Source: Longimicrobiales bacterium | Lineage (GTDB): Bacteria > Gemmatimonadota > Gemmatimonadetes > Longimicrobiales > RSA9 | NCBI GenBank assembly: GCA_035461765.1 | Contig: DATHUY010000071.1 | Span: 22,153 to 86,152, forward strand | DNA length: 64,000 bases | Direction of reading: 5' to 3' | Notes under the pieces: model-generated | Seen by the model: the letters and a program-made list of their open reading frames with translations, nothing else | Database searches by the model: none | Told to the model about the DNA's origin: nothing | Part shown: positions 1 to 8,600 of the stretch, one piece after another | Layout: each line of letters begins with the position of its first letter | Numbering within the stretch: the first letter of the stretch is position 1 | Made by a program: the position numbers and the translations under genes

Positions 1-388
1 CGATCTCGTAGTTCTCCGGCAGACGCACCCGCACGTCCCGCCGGAACGCCGCCCAGCCGCCGCCGCCGCGGAAGTCGAAATCCACCCTCAGCCCGCCGCC
101 GCTCACACCACTGTCCGCGGACAGCTCCATGTGAACGCCCGTGGCCGGCGCGACCGACCACGCCGACACGTCGTCGAACGCATCGATGACGTGCGGCGCC
201 GCCGCGGGCGCCGGTTCCGCGCCGCCGCGTGACGCGCACCCACCGATGACGAACACGAGGGCGATGTGCACAGCACGCGAAGACGCTCGTGACGACACCC
301 GGTCCCGCAGCCATATACCAGCCCGCAGCCACACCCCGTCCCGCCGGCGCGGCACCCTCGTTGGAGGCATATCCGATCCGCGCGTCAT
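1..388 (-). CDS. Surface lipoprotein with discoidin/CBM-like domain (partial, N-terminus only)
   Basis: Only the first ~129 codons are present; the gene continues past the left edge. The ATG at 388 overlaps the stop of the upstream permease as ATGA, so the genes are probably translationally coupled. A basic N-terminal region leads to a hydrophobic stretch ending in the lipobox-like IGGC, so export as a lipoprotein is likely. After an Ala/Pro linker comes a beta-rich segment (VIDAFDDVSAW ... GGLRVDFDFRGGGG ... LPENYEI). In my recollection this type of segment occurs as a carbohydrate-binding module at the front of surface glycan-binding proteins or glycosidases. The N-terminus before the lipobox is unusually long, and a downstream GTG (VHIALVF) could be the true start. 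Placement last in a sugar-uptake operon fits glycan binding or cleavage; the enzymatic part, if any, is outside the window. Confidence 0.6.
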   Translation of the reverse strand, partial: MTRGSDMPPTRVPRRRDGVWLRAGIWLRDRVSSRASSRAVHIALVFVIGGCASRGGAEPAPAAAPHVIDAFDDVSAWSVAPATGVHMELSADSGVSGGGLRVDFDFRGGGGWAAFRRDVRVRLPENYEI

Positions 389-1209
389 CCCTTGACGCTC
401 CCCATCGTGATCCCCTCCACGTAGTACCGCTGGAGGAACACGAAGACGAGCATGACGGGCAGCGTGGTGAGCACGGCGCCCGCCATCATGAGCTCGGTAT
501 CCTGCACCCGCTCGCCGGAGAGGTTCGCGAGCGCGACCGGGAGTGTGAACATGCTGTCATCGCTCAGTACGATGAGCGGCCACATGAAGTCGTTCCACGT
601 GCTGAGGAACGTCCAGATGGCGAGCGTCGCGAGGATCGGACGCACGACCGGCAGGATGACGGACCAGTAGATGCGGAACTCGCCCGCGCCGTCGATGCGT
701 GCGGCATCGATGAGGTCGTCTGGAATGGAGAGGGCGTACTGCCGGATCAGGAAGATGCCGAATATACTCGCCATGCCCGGGATGATGACACCCCAGTAGG
801 TATTGATGAGGCCGAGCTCGCGCATGAGCAGGAACAGCGGCAGCATCGACACCTGCACGGGGATGACCAGGCCCAGAGTGAGGAAGCGGAACGTGCGGTC
901 GCGTCCGCGGAACCGGAGCTTCGCGAACGCGTACCCGGCCATCGAATTGATCAGCAGCGAGACGACCGTAACGGTCGTCGCAATGAACGCGCTGTTGATC
1001 AGGTAGCGGCCGAGGTTCAGCCGGGTGAACAGCGCGCGGTAGTGCTCGAGCGTCACACGCTCGGGCAGGAGCCGCGGTGGATACTGGTTGGCCGCGCCCG
1101 TCTCCATGAGGGATGCGGACACCATCCATACCATGGGAAGCAGCGCAATGACGCAGCCGATCGCGAGCAGCGCGTAGATCAGTATGGCATGCAGCCGACG
1201 CGAGATCAT
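385..1209 (-). CDS. Carbohydrate ABC transporter permease, MalG type
   Basis: 274-residue inner-membrane permease of a binding-protein-dependent sugar importer. About six hydrophobic segments are visible, starting with IYALLAIGCVIALLPMVWMVSASL. The EAA loop near residues 170-190 (DAARIDGAGEFRIYWSVILP) is the surface that contacts the ATPase. The start ATG at 1209 overlaps the stop of the preceding permease (ATGA); an open frame further upstream would run through that gene and is not used. It pairs with the permease at 1206-2072 and the binding protein at 2069-3373. No cognate ATPase lies in the visible operon, so a shared MsmK/UgpC-type ATPase elsewhere is expected. Confidence 0.9.
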   Translation of the reverse strand: MISRRLHAILIYALLAIGCVIALLPMVWMVSASLMETGAANQYPPRLLPERVTLEHYRALFTRLNLGRYLINSAFIATTVTVVSLLINSMAGYAFAKLRFRGRDRTFRFLTLGLVIPVQVSMLPLFLLMRELGLINTYWGVIIPGMASIFGIFLIRQYALSIPDDLIDAARIDGAGEFRIYWSVILPVVRPILATLAIWTFLSTWNDFMWPLIVLSDDSMFTLPVALANLSGERVQDTELMMAGAVLTTLPVMLVFVFLQRYYVEGITMGSVKG

Positions 1210-2072
1210 GCCGCCTCCCGCTGGAGACGGAACTGGAACAGCGTCCAGACGAGGATGATCGCGAACAGGATGAATGCGACGGCGGCGGCTACGCCCATGC
1301 GCCACCAGCGGAATCCCTCCTCGTACATCAGCAGCACGAGCGATGTGGTGCTGCGCAGCGGCCCGCCGGCGGTCATGACGTACGGCTCGGCGAACAGCTG
1401 GAAGTAGCCGATCATCGTGATCACGCCCACGAACAGGAACGTCGGAGCGAGCATGGGCAGCGTGATGTGGCGGAACTTGCGCAGTGCACCCGCACCGTCC
1501 AGCTCAGCGGCCTCGTACAGCTCTGATGGTATGGTCTGCATGCCGGCGATGAAGATCAGCATGTTGTAGCCGAAATTCTTCCAGATGGCGAGCAGAATGA
1601 TCGCGGGCATGGCGGTGCGCGGGTCCCCCAGCCAGTCGACGGGGCTGACACCGAACCAGCCGAGCACATAGTTGAGCATGCCGTACTGCGGGTGGTACAG
1701 GTAGCGCCACACGATCGCGACGGCCACGAGCGTGGTGACGAATGGAATGAAGAAGATCGTGCGGAAGAACGACTTGAAGCGCACCACGCGCGCATTGATG
1801 AGGAGGGCGGCCGCGAGCGATGCGGCGACCGTGAGCGGTCCGCCGACAAGCGCGAAGTAGAAGGTGTTGCGGAGCGCCGTCCAGAACACGGAGTTGCTGA
1901 ACAGCTCGACGTAGTTGCGCAGACCGACGAAGCGCGCGTTGCCGGCGTCGGCGATCGCGTAGATGTCGAAGTCGGTGAGGCTCAGCAGAAGCGAGCCGGC
2001 GACGGGTATGAAGAAGAAAACGGCAATCAGGGCGAGTGCCGGCGCGATGAAGAACCAGCCGGCGCGGCTCAC
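1206..2072 (-). CDS. Carbohydrate ABC transporter permease, MalF/UgpA type
   Basis: 288-residue inner-membrane permease, partner of the following MalG-type gene. It opens with SRAGWFFIAPALALIAVFFFIPVAGSLLLSLTDF, the usual N-terminal helix and periplasmic turn of this family. It carries an EAA loop (SELYEAAELDGAGALRKFRHITLP) near residues 185-210. The frame stays open far upstream, but homology begins at a GTG at 2072 that overlaps the stop of the binding-protein gene as GTGA, so that start is chosen. The length matches the short MalF/UgpA group without the large periplasmic insertion. Substrate is not determinable from the sequence; the neighbouring glycoside hydrolase suggests oligosaccharides. 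Confidence 0.9.
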   Translation of the reverse strand: MSRAGWFFIAPALALIAVFFFIPVAGSLLLSLTDFDIYAIADAGNARFVGLRNYVELFSNSVFWTALRNTFYFALVGGPLTVAASLAAALLINARVVRFKSFFRTIFFIPFVTTLVAVAIVWRYLYHPQYGMLNYVLGWFGVSPVDWLGDPRTAMPAIILLAIWKNFGYNMLIFIAGMQTIPSELYEAAELDGAGALRKFRHITLPMLAPTFLFVGVITMIGYFQLFAEPYVMTAGGPLRSTTSLVLLMYEEGFRWWRMGVAAAVAFILFAIILVWTLFQFRLQREAA

Positions 2073-3373
2073 GGCGTGGCCCCGCTGCGTGGCCCCGCGC
2101 TGCGCGCGAGCAGCCAGCGCCGCTTCTCGAGCATGCGGTCCGTATCCCGGTCGAGCGCAGCCAGCGCGTCGGCCGCCGACGTGCCGCCGCGGATGGAAGA
2201 TTCCGCATGCTCGATGACACGGCTCATGATCGACTCGATCTCCGGTACCGCCGGCAGCGGCCGCACGCGCTGGAGCTGCTCCCAGAACGCCCTCGTCAAT
2301 GGCGCCGTCGCCAGGTCGGACTCGCGCCACGCAGCCGTACGCGCCGGCAGGCTGCCCGTCAGGTCGTAGAACCGCTGCTGCTGCTCCGGCCGTGACAGGT
2401 ACTCGATCAGCCGCCAGGCCGCTTCCGGGTTCCGCGATTCCCGGTACATCACGAGACTCGCGCCGCCGGCAAGCGAGACGCCGCTCGCAGGACCTGTCGG
2501 TCCAGGCATGGGCGCCGTGGACCAGGAGTCCTGCATGTCGGCGGGCAGGCGGCGCCGGAACTCGCCGAGGTTCCACGGACCGGTGATCCACATTGCGAAG
2601 AAGCCGCGCCCGAACTCCTGGTACGGGTTGGCGACGTCGTAATGGCCCATGGGCGGAGCGAGACCGTCGCGGTAGAGGCTCAGGTAGAACTCGTACGCCT
2701 CCCGGAACGCCGGTTCGCTGAACACGCCGCGTGTGCCATCGTCACCGAGCAGCAGTGATCCGTTCTGAAGTCCGAAGATCGCCGGCTGCGCCCACTCGTT
2801 GGTCGGCAGGAATATCGCGTAGCCGTCATCGCCCGCGATGCGCTTCACGGCGTGCATCGCCTCGAGCCAGCCGGCCCACGTCTGCGGTATCGAGTCGTAC
2901 CCGGCCTGCGCCAGCAGATCCGTGCGGTAGAAGATGACGCGCGTGTCCACGTACCACGGCACGCCCCAGAGCGTGTCACCGACCACGTTCGTGCTCCAGA
3001 TGCCGTCGAAGTATTCGTTCGCCGCGAGCTCCCGTGACCGGGCTATCCACGGGTCCAGCGGCTCGAGCGCCCGGATGGCGGCAAACTCCGCAACCCACGT
3101 GTTGCCGAGCTGGGCGACATCGGGCATCGCACCGCCGACGTATGCCGTCAGCAGCTTCTCGTGTGCAGCCGTCCACGGGATCTGCTGCACCTGAACACGG
3201 ATGTCCGGGTTCTCGCGATGGAAGGCGTCCATCATCTCTGCCACTACCTCGCCTTCGCGGCCCATGCCCCAGAACCGGATGGTCGTCACAGCATCGGAGG
3301 GCGGCGGCCCGCATGACGGCAGCAGCAGCAGAAGCAGCAGCAGGGGGACGAACGTCGCGCGACGAATGATCAC
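2069..3373 (-). CDS. Extracellular sugar-binding lipoprotein of ABC importer
   Basis: 434 residues. The N-terminus IIRRATFVPLLLLLLLLPSCG is a classic lipoprotein signal with Cys at about residue 21. The mature part matches the bacterial extracellular solute-binding family 1: TIRFWGMGREGEVVAEMM at the first lobe, PDVAQLGNTWVAEF, an aromatic-rich central region (WGVPWYVDTRVIFYR), and a C-terminal GGASLVMYRESRNPEAAWRLIEYLS block. It delivers substrate to the two permeases encoded directly downstream, and its start overlaps the stop of the esterase gene upstream. The Leu repeat in the signal peptide is unusually pure but has normal length. Confidence 0.92.
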   Translation of the reverse strand: MIIRRATFVPLLLLLLLLPSCGPPPSDAVTTIRFWGMGREGEVVAEMMDAFHRENPDIRVQVQQIPWTAAHEKLLTAYVGGAMPDVAQLGNTWVAEFAAIRALEPLDPWIARSRELAANEYFDGIWSTNVVGDTLWGVPWYVDTRVIFYRTDLLAQAGYDSIPQTWAGWLEAMHAVKRIAGDDGYAIFLPTNEWAQPAIFGLQNGSLLLGDDGTRGVFSEPAFREAYEFYLSLYRDGLAPPMGHYDVANPYQEFGRGFFAMWITGPWNLGEFRRRLPADMQDSWSTAPMPGPTGPASGVSLAGGASLVMYRESRNPEAAWRLIEYLSRPEQQQRFYDLTGSLPARTAAWRESDLATAPLTRAFWEQLQRVRPLPAVPEIESIMSRVIEHAESSIRGGTSAADALAALDRDTDRMLEKRRWLLARSAGPRSGATP

Positions 3374-4143
3374 GGCTCATCCCGCGGACCGGGCTGCCCG
3401 CGCCGGTGCGACAGCAGCCACTCGTACAGCTCGGGATCTGCGTACGTGCGCGTCCACGCGTCGTGGCCGACACCCTCGTATCGCGTGTAACGCACATGAC
3501 CATCACAGCCGCGCAGACGCTCCACCAGCTCGTCGGAATGCCACACCGGCACGACCTGGTCCTCCACTCCGTGGAACGCCCACACCGGCAGATGGCGGAT
3601 CGTGCACGGTCCCGTGATCGTGCCACCGCCGCTGATCGGCGCGATGGCCGCAAATCGATGCGGGAACTCGAACGCCAGGTGCCAGGCGCCGTATCCGCCC
3701 ATGCTGAGCCCGGTGACGTAGATCCGGTCTTCGTCGACCGAATGCGCCGCACTGACCTCCTCGATCAGCGCGTCGAGGAACAGCGTGGACCAGGTGCGGT
3801 CCTCGGGCACCTGGGGCGAGACCACGATGAACGGGAAATCCATGGTGGCTTCGCGGATCAGCTTCGGCGGTCCATGGAACGCGACCCGCTCGACATCAGT
3901 GCCGCGCTCACCGGCTCCGTGCAGGAAGAGCAGCAGCGGCCAGCGCCGGCCGGGGTCGTAGTCGCGGGGCAGGTAGAGCAGGTATTCGCCGGTGACGGTG
4001 CGCACGACCTGCGTGTGCAGCGTGCGCTCCACCTGCCGTCCCGGCTCGCCTGCCCGCGGCACTGCGGACCGGTTCACGCTCACGGACACGCACCCGGCGA
4101 GCACCGACAGTAGCGACAGTACGGCGACGCTCCGGGCATTCAA
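3370..4143 (-). CDS. Alpha/beta-hydrolase lipoprotein (PHB-depolymerase/carbohydrate-esterase-like)
   Basis: 257 residues with a lipoprotein signal (LSLLSVLAGC). The fold is alpha/beta hydrolase: oxyanion strand LLLFLHGAGERG near residues 70-80, nucleophile elbow GLSMGGYG with catalytic Ser near 145, Asp in the HGVEDQVVP segment and His in GVGHDAW. The layout resembles prolyl-oligopeptidase/LpqC-type esterases that often accompany polysaccharide loci and can remove acyl groups from glycans. It overlaps both neighbours by 4 nt, so it belongs to the same transcript as the glycoamylase-like enzyme and importer. Substrate is inferred only from context. Confidence 0.8.
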   Translation of the reverse strand: MNARSVAVLSLLSVLAGCVSVSVNRSAVPRAGEPGRQVERTLHTQVVRTVTGEYLLYLPRDYDPGRRWPLLLFLHGAGERGTDVERVAFHGPPKLIREATMDFPFIVVSPQVPEDRTWSTLFLDALIEEVSAAHSVDEDRIYVTGLSMGGYGAWHLAFEFPHRFAAIAPISGGGTITGPCTIRHLPVWAFHGVEDQVVPVWHSDELVERLRGCDGHVRYTRYEGVGHDAWTRTYADPELYEWLLSHRRGQPGPRDEP

Positions 4144-5552
4144 GATCCCTCCATCGTGTCCAGCCAGCCGCCCGTGAACCCGGCGCGTCGCAGACCCTCG
4201 CGGATGTAGGTGCTGCGTCGCAGGTGGTGCCAGATCAGGCCGGTGCGATGGTTCTCCGCCATCAGCAGGATCGGGCCCTGATCGATACCGAGGTAGTCAG
4301 TGTCGAACCAGCCACTGCCCGGCACCACGCGGCCGTGCGTCAGTGTGATGCCGGCATACCGGAAGGTCGGGTTGAACGCGTCCAGAAAGCCGTACTCACC
4401 CCACACCGCGGGATAGCGCTCACGCATGGTACGCAGCGAGTTGATGGCGATTCCGGGAGCGAACGGGATCGAGCCGCCCGCGGCCGTCGGCACCAGTGTG
4501 CCGTCGTCCCGTACGCCGGTGTGCGATGCACCGCGCGCCGTATACGTCCAGAACTGCCGCGGCGTACCGTTCACGACGAGCGTCGTGTCCACGGGTCCGT
4601 CCGACGCCGTCAGGCCCCAGACGTCGGCGTCGTAGCCCGTCCAGCCCATTGGATTCGCGATAGCGTACTCGCGCTGGGCGAGCACCGCCCGCCTCGAGTT
4701 CTCGAACCAGTCGATGCCGTGACCGCGGATGAACGGGTCCTGGATGCCGCGGAAGTCGATGAAGATGTGCGAATACTGATGGCCGAAGAGGGGCGCGAAA
4801 CCGACGTACGCCTGGCCGTGGAACTGCCCCCAGCGGGCGGTGCTCATGTACGTGTCCCAGAGGGATTCGTCGACCGGGTGCGTCGGTGAGCCGAGCGCGA
4901 GGATGAGCAGGATCATCGCTTCGTCATAGCCGTGCCATTCCGACTCGATGAAGCCCGTCTCCGGATGCCAGCCCATCGAGATCCGGTCCGGATTGTTGAC
5001 CATCGACTGCCAGTCCACGCGTCGGTACAGCGAATCGGCGAGCGCGCGGATGTACGCCTCGTCCGCGTCGACGCCATCGAAGTACTGCTGGCTGAAGAGC
5101 ACGCCGGCCATGAGCAGTGCGGTGTCGATCGTGGACAGTTCCACCCGCTCGAAGCGCGCGCCCGTCTGCATGTCGAGGAAGTGGTAGAACAGCCCGTTGT
5201 GGCCGGTGCGGCCGGCGGGCTCGGGCCCCTGCGGCGCATGGAGCAGGAAGCGGAGCGTGGTCAGCACGCGATCAGCTCCGTCATCGCGCGTGATCCAGCC
5301 CCGTTCGATGCCCACCGCGTAGGACGGCAGGCCGAAGCCGATCGCTGCCACGCTCGAGAACGATTCGGTCGGCCAGCGGTCGGGCACCAGCCCGTTCGCA
5401 GGGTTCGCCTGCTCCCAGAAGAAGCCGAACGTGCGCTCCTGCACCTCGTCGAGGAACGACTCATCCGCTGGTGTGAGCGTCGGCCCGGATACGGTGGAGG
5501 ATGCGCATCCGGCGAGGACGATAGTGGTGAGCAGGGAGAGAATACGTCGCAT
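4140..5552 (-). CDS. Glycoamylase-domain (PF10091) lipoprotein, possible beta-1,2-glucanase
   Basis: 470 residues. Start at ATG 5552 (MRRILSLLTTIVLAGC) gives a lipoprotein signal; upstream in-frame ATGs only add a hydrophilic leader. From residue ~35 the protein matches the glycoamylase family PF10091: FLDEVQERTFGFFWEQANPANGLVPDRW, FGLPSYAVGIERGWI, FLDMQTGARFERVELSTIDTALL, NDEAMI-like ESEWHGYDEAMILLILALGSPTHPV, and GYDADVWGLTASDGP. This fold is an (alpha/alpha)6 barrel. Characterised relatives with this domain include GH144 endo-beta-1,2-glucanases, so beta-1,2-glucan is one possible substrate; older annotations say glucoamylase. It lies between the TonB receptor and the ABC importer, suggesting cleavage of imported glycan in the periplasm or at the surface. 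Confidence 0.85.
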   Translation of the reverse strand: MRRILSLLTTIVLAGCASSTVSGPTLTPADESFLDEVQERTFGFFWEQANPANGLVPDRWPTESFSSVAAIGFGLPSYAVGIERGWITRDDGADRVLTTLRFLLHAPQGPEPAGRTGHNGLFYHFLDMQTGARFERVELSTIDTALLMAGVLFSQQYFDGVDADEAYIRALADSLYRRVDWQSMVNNPDRISMGWHPETGFIESEWHGYDEAMILLILALGSPTHPVDESLWDTYMSTARWGQFHGQAYVGFAPLFGHQYSHIFIDFRGIQDPFIRGHGIDWFENSRRAVLAQREYAIANPMGWTGYDADVWGLTASDGPVDTTLVVNGTPRQFWTYTARGASHTGVRDDGTLVPTAAGGSIPFAPGIAINSLRTMRERYPAVWGEYGFLDAFNPTFRYAGITLTHGRVVPGSGWFDTDYLGIDQGPILLMAENHRTGLIWHHLRRSTYIREGLRRAGFTGGWLDTMEGS

Positions 5553-5577
5553 GGCCGCGCCTGTTGCAGGTGAAATA

Positions 5578-5607
5578 CCCCGTGCGGACGGCGACATCCG
5601 CACGGGG
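5578..5607 (-). terminator. Intercistronic GC-rich hairpin downstream of TonB receptor
   Basis: A perfect 11-bp inverted repeat (CCCCGTGCGGA / TCCGCACGGGG) with an 8-nt loop lies 15 nt after the receptor stop and 25 nt before the glycoamylase start. Only a weak U tract (TATTTC) follows on the minus strand. It may therefore act as a partial terminator or as a 3'-end-stabilising hairpin that makes receptor mRNA more abundant than the rest of the operon. Confidence 0.6.
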
Positions 5608-5622
5608 CACGACGTAGCAGTA

Positions 5623-8544
5623 CTAGTACCGGAAATCCAGGCCGAGCTGGAACCGTCGTCCCGGATCGGCCGAGCCGAGGTCCGGCGTCCCGAAGTTCTC
5701 GATCAGTCTGCCGTTCGCAGGATCGTCCGGATTGTAGACCCGGTACAGGTCGCGATACGTCCGGTAGTTCGCATGATCGAACACGTTGATCGCTTCCGCA
5801 ATCAGCCCGATCTGCCCCTGGCCCGGCAGGTTGAAGCTCTTCTGGAGACGCAGGTCGACCTGCCTGAAATCATCAGGATCCTGCGAGTACCAGTCGATGA
5901 CGGCGCGGCGCGGACCCCACTCGTTCAGCTCGTCCTTTCTGCTGAACGGCACTCCCGAGCCCCACTGTGCGAGCGTGCTCAGGCGGAAGTCGTACGGCAA
6001 TCCGACGATGCCGCTCGCAACGATGCGATGCTTCTCGATCGGCGAGTTCACCTCCGGCCACTGCGACGGATCGTCGAGGAAGTCGAACGAGAAGAAGTCC
6101 CAGCCCTTGCGTTTGCCCTGCGCGAACGTGTAGGCCAGGCTGAAGCCCCAGCGCGATGCTTCGGTGAACACCTTCTCCGCCGTGAGGTCCATCGCGTCGT
6201 ACGTGCTCTCACCCTCGTCCGTCGACAGCAGCACCTTGTAGCGCGAGCCGAGCTCCTGCGTGCCTTCGCAGAAGCCGTGCACGCTGTGAGCGCGCGCACA
6301 GTACCAGCTCGTGATGTTGCTCGTCCGCACGCCGCGGTATGCGGCGCCCAGGACCACGTTCGAGACGGTCTGGCGCAGGCCGAAGTTGAACTGATTCGAC
6401 TTCGGCGGCTCGCTGTCGTTCTTGAGCAGCCAGATCTCGCTCGTGATACCCGGGTTCACGCCCGTGCCCGCGTTGTCCACGAGGCCCTGGAGACCCGCGA
6501 TGCTCTCGTACGACGGGTCCCACAGGATCCGGCCCGTGTTGTTCGGATCCGTCGTGAAGTCGAAGTACCGGATGATCCAGTTGAGGCGGAAACGCTCGTC
6601 GATGAGGTGATTCCAGATCTCCCGGTCGTAGTACACGCCGAAGCCGCCGTGCACGATCGTCTGCCCGGTGCCGAGCAGGTCATAGGAGAAGCCGACGCGG
6701 GGCTGGAATGCACCCAGATACATCGGCCGGTCTTCGGTGCCTCTCGTGAAATAGTCTTCGGGATCGCGGCCGGTCGCCTCCAGGATCGGCCCGAGTGCGG
6801 TGCGCACACTGTCAGGCGTCACCCACTTGTTGTTGAACATGTTCGTTTCGGCATCCCAGCGCACGCCGAGGTTGAGCTGGAGCCGGTCCGTAACGTCCCA
6901 GTCATCCTGGATGTACGCGCCGAACTGCACGTTGCTCTCCTCCATGCCGGGATCGCCCGAGCCCCAGCGCGCAAACGCCGGCGCCGACAGGCTCGCATTC
7001 ACATCATAGAAGAACGTCGGATTGCCATCCTGCCACTTCTCGACCTCGTAGTTGAGGAAGTCGAGGTTCACGCCGCCCTTGATCACATGGTCGCCCATCC
7101 ACGTGACACCGTGGCGCGTCAGGTCGTTACGCAGCGCGAGACGATCCTGCACGAACCGCTGCTCGGAGCTCTTCGCTCCAGTCAGAATCACGCCCATGTA
7201 CTCGCGGCCCACCGTGCCGGACTCGCCGATTACTGTCGGATTCCACGTCGAGCGCTGCGCGCTGATCTGCGCCTGATTGAACCACGGCCCTGACGACAGT
7301 CCGTGCTGCAGGTTGAGCACGTTGTAGCCGATCTTCACATCCTCAGCCGACTCGAACGATGTCGTACCGCCGAAGCCGCGCTTGTCGCTTTCGAACCGAC
7401 CGTTCCAGCTGAGGCTGAGCGTCTGATTGTCGGCCGGCTGATATGACAGCTTCGCAACGCCCAGATGCGAACGGAACGGCTGGTCGAACGTCCCCTCGTA
7501 GAGGCCGAGACGCTGGCCGGTGGAAGGTACGACGGTGTCCGCGAACTCCGGTCGACCGAGTGTCACGGTCGATGCGCGGTTCTGAATGTTGTTCTCGTAG
7601 GCCGCGAAGTAGTGGAGCCGGTCGCGGATGATCGGCCCGCCCGCGCTGATGCCCATCTGAAAGCGCTCGTAGTCCGGCTTCGGCACGCAAAAGTCCTCTT
7701 CCTCGCAGCGCCGCTCCAGGCCCGGGTTCTCGCCGACCAGATCCTTGTTCTGACCCAGTATGAAGCCGTTGAGCTGGAAATCGTTCGTGCCGCTCTTCGT
7801 CGTTGCGGTCACGATCGCGCTGGCCGCGCGCTGGTACTCCGCCTTGAAGTTCTGCGTGATGACGCGGAACTCCTGCACCGCGATCTGCGGGAACGGGTTG
7901 CCCCGGCTCGCATCCTGGCCGTGCACGCCGCCTTCGAGAATGTCGTTCTTGAAGCTGGCACCATCGATGAACACGTTGATCTTCGTCGCGGGCAGGCCCG
8001 CGGCCGTGATCTGCTTGTTCGTCTCGTTCTGGCTGACCGTGATGCCCGGCGCGAGACCTGCGAAGTTCAGGAAGTTACGGTCCGGCTGCGGCAGCGAGCG
8101 CATCTGCTCCTCCGTCACATTCGTCGCCACCTCCGACGTGCGCGTCTCGACCGTCCGCGTGCCTACGGCCGTGATGCCTTCCAGTCGCACCGCCTGCGTG
8201 GACAGTACGAGATCGATCGTGAGCGACTGGCCAATGAGCACGCGCACCTGCCGCGACTGCGATCCGTACCCGATCATCTCGACCGTCAGCTCGTACGTCG
8301 CCGGCTGCACACCCACGAGCGCGTACGTGCCGTTCTCCAGCGTCACCGTGCTGCGCTGAGCGCCCGTCTGCGGGTTCTCGAGGCGCAGCTGCGCACCGCC
8401 CACCGGCTCACCCGCATCGGTCACCACCCGGCCGCGGATCACTCCCGTCGTGTTCTGCGCCGCCAGCTCGCTCGAGCCCAGCAGCACGAACAGCGACAGC
8501 AGTACGAACGATCCCAGCCCCTTCATTTTCGGTACCTGGATCAT
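5623..8544 (-). CDS. TonB-dependent outer-membrane receptor with carboxypeptidase-regulatory domain
   Basis: 973 residues. The start ATG at 8544 is preceded by an excellent AAGGAGG at 8551-8558; an upstream in-frame ATG at 8625 overlaps lacI and is rejected. It has a signal peptide (FVLLSLFVLLGSSELAAQ), then a CarboxypepD_reg-like domain (GVIRGRVVTDAGEPVGGAQLRL...) at ~32-115, then a plug (TEEQMRSLPQPDRNFLNFAGLAPGI ... KINVFIDGASFKNDILEGG), and a large beta-barrel ending in an aromatic C-terminus (FQLGLDFRY). No SusD partner follows, so it resembles the proteobacterial CUT-type/OAR-like receptor more than a SusCD pair. Its placement between lacI and glycan enzymes suggests outer-membrane oligosaccharide import. 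Confidence 0.88.
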   Translation of the reverse strand: MIQVPKMKGLGSFVLLSLFVLLGSSELAAQNTTGVIRGRVVTDAGEPVGGAQLRLENPQTGAQRSTVTLENGTYALVGVQPATYELTVEMIGYGSQSRQVRVLIGQSLTIDLVLSTQAVRLEGITAVGTRTVETRTSEVATNVTEEQMRSLPQPDRNFLNFAGLAPGITVSQNETNKQITAAGLPATKINVFIDGASFKNDILEGGVHGQDASRGNPFPQIAVQEFRVITQNFKAEYQRAASAIVTATTKSGTNDFQLNGFILGQNKDLVGENPGLERRCEEEDFCVPKPDYERFQMGISAGGPIIRDRLHYFAAYENNIQNRASTVTLGRPEFADTVVPSTGQRLGLYEGTFDQPFRSHLGVAKLSYQPADNQTLSLSWNGRFESDKRGFGGTTSFESAEDVKIGYNVLNLQHGLSSGPWFNQAQISAQRSTWNPTVIGESGTVGREYMGVILTGAKSSEQRFVQDRLALRNDLTRHGVTWMGDHVIKGGVNLDFLNYEVEKWQDGNPTFFYDVNASLSAPAFARWGSGDPGMEESNVQFGAYIQDDWDVTDRLQLNLGVRWDAETNMFNNKWVTPDSVRTALGPILEATGRDPEDYFTRGTEDRPMYLGAFQPRVGFSYDLLGTGQTIVHGGFGVYYDREIWNHLIDERFRLNWIIRYFDFTTDPNNTGRILWDPSYESIAGLQGLVDNAGTGVNPGITSEIWLLKNDSEPPKSNQFNFGLRQTVSNVVLGAAYRGVRTSNITSWYCARAHSVHGFCEGTQELGSRYKVLLSTDEGESTYDAMDLTAEKVFTEASRWGFSLAYTFAQGKRKGWDFFSFDFLDDPSQWPEVNSPIEKHRIVASGIVGLPYDFRLSTLAQWGSGVPFSRKDELNEWGPRRAVIDWYSQDPDDFRQVDLRLQKSFNLPGQGQIGLIAEAINVFDHANYRTYRDLYRVYNPDDPANGRLIENFGTPDLGSADPGRRFQLGLDFRY

Positions 8545-8600
8545 GAGTCTGCCTCCTTGATCGGTTTGTGCATCATCACATCCCACCTGACCTGCGTTCC

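Noticed and set aside
289..1407. 372-codon plus-strand open frame antisense to the sugar permeases
   Set aside because: Arg/Glu/His-rich composition with no domain; the minus-strand frame has clear permease motifs. Antisense open frames of this kind are expected in GC-rich DNA.
5431..7293. 620-codon plus-strand frame antisense to the TonB receptor
   Set aside because: Same shadow effect; the receptor on the minus strand has plug, barrel and ribosome-binding evidence.
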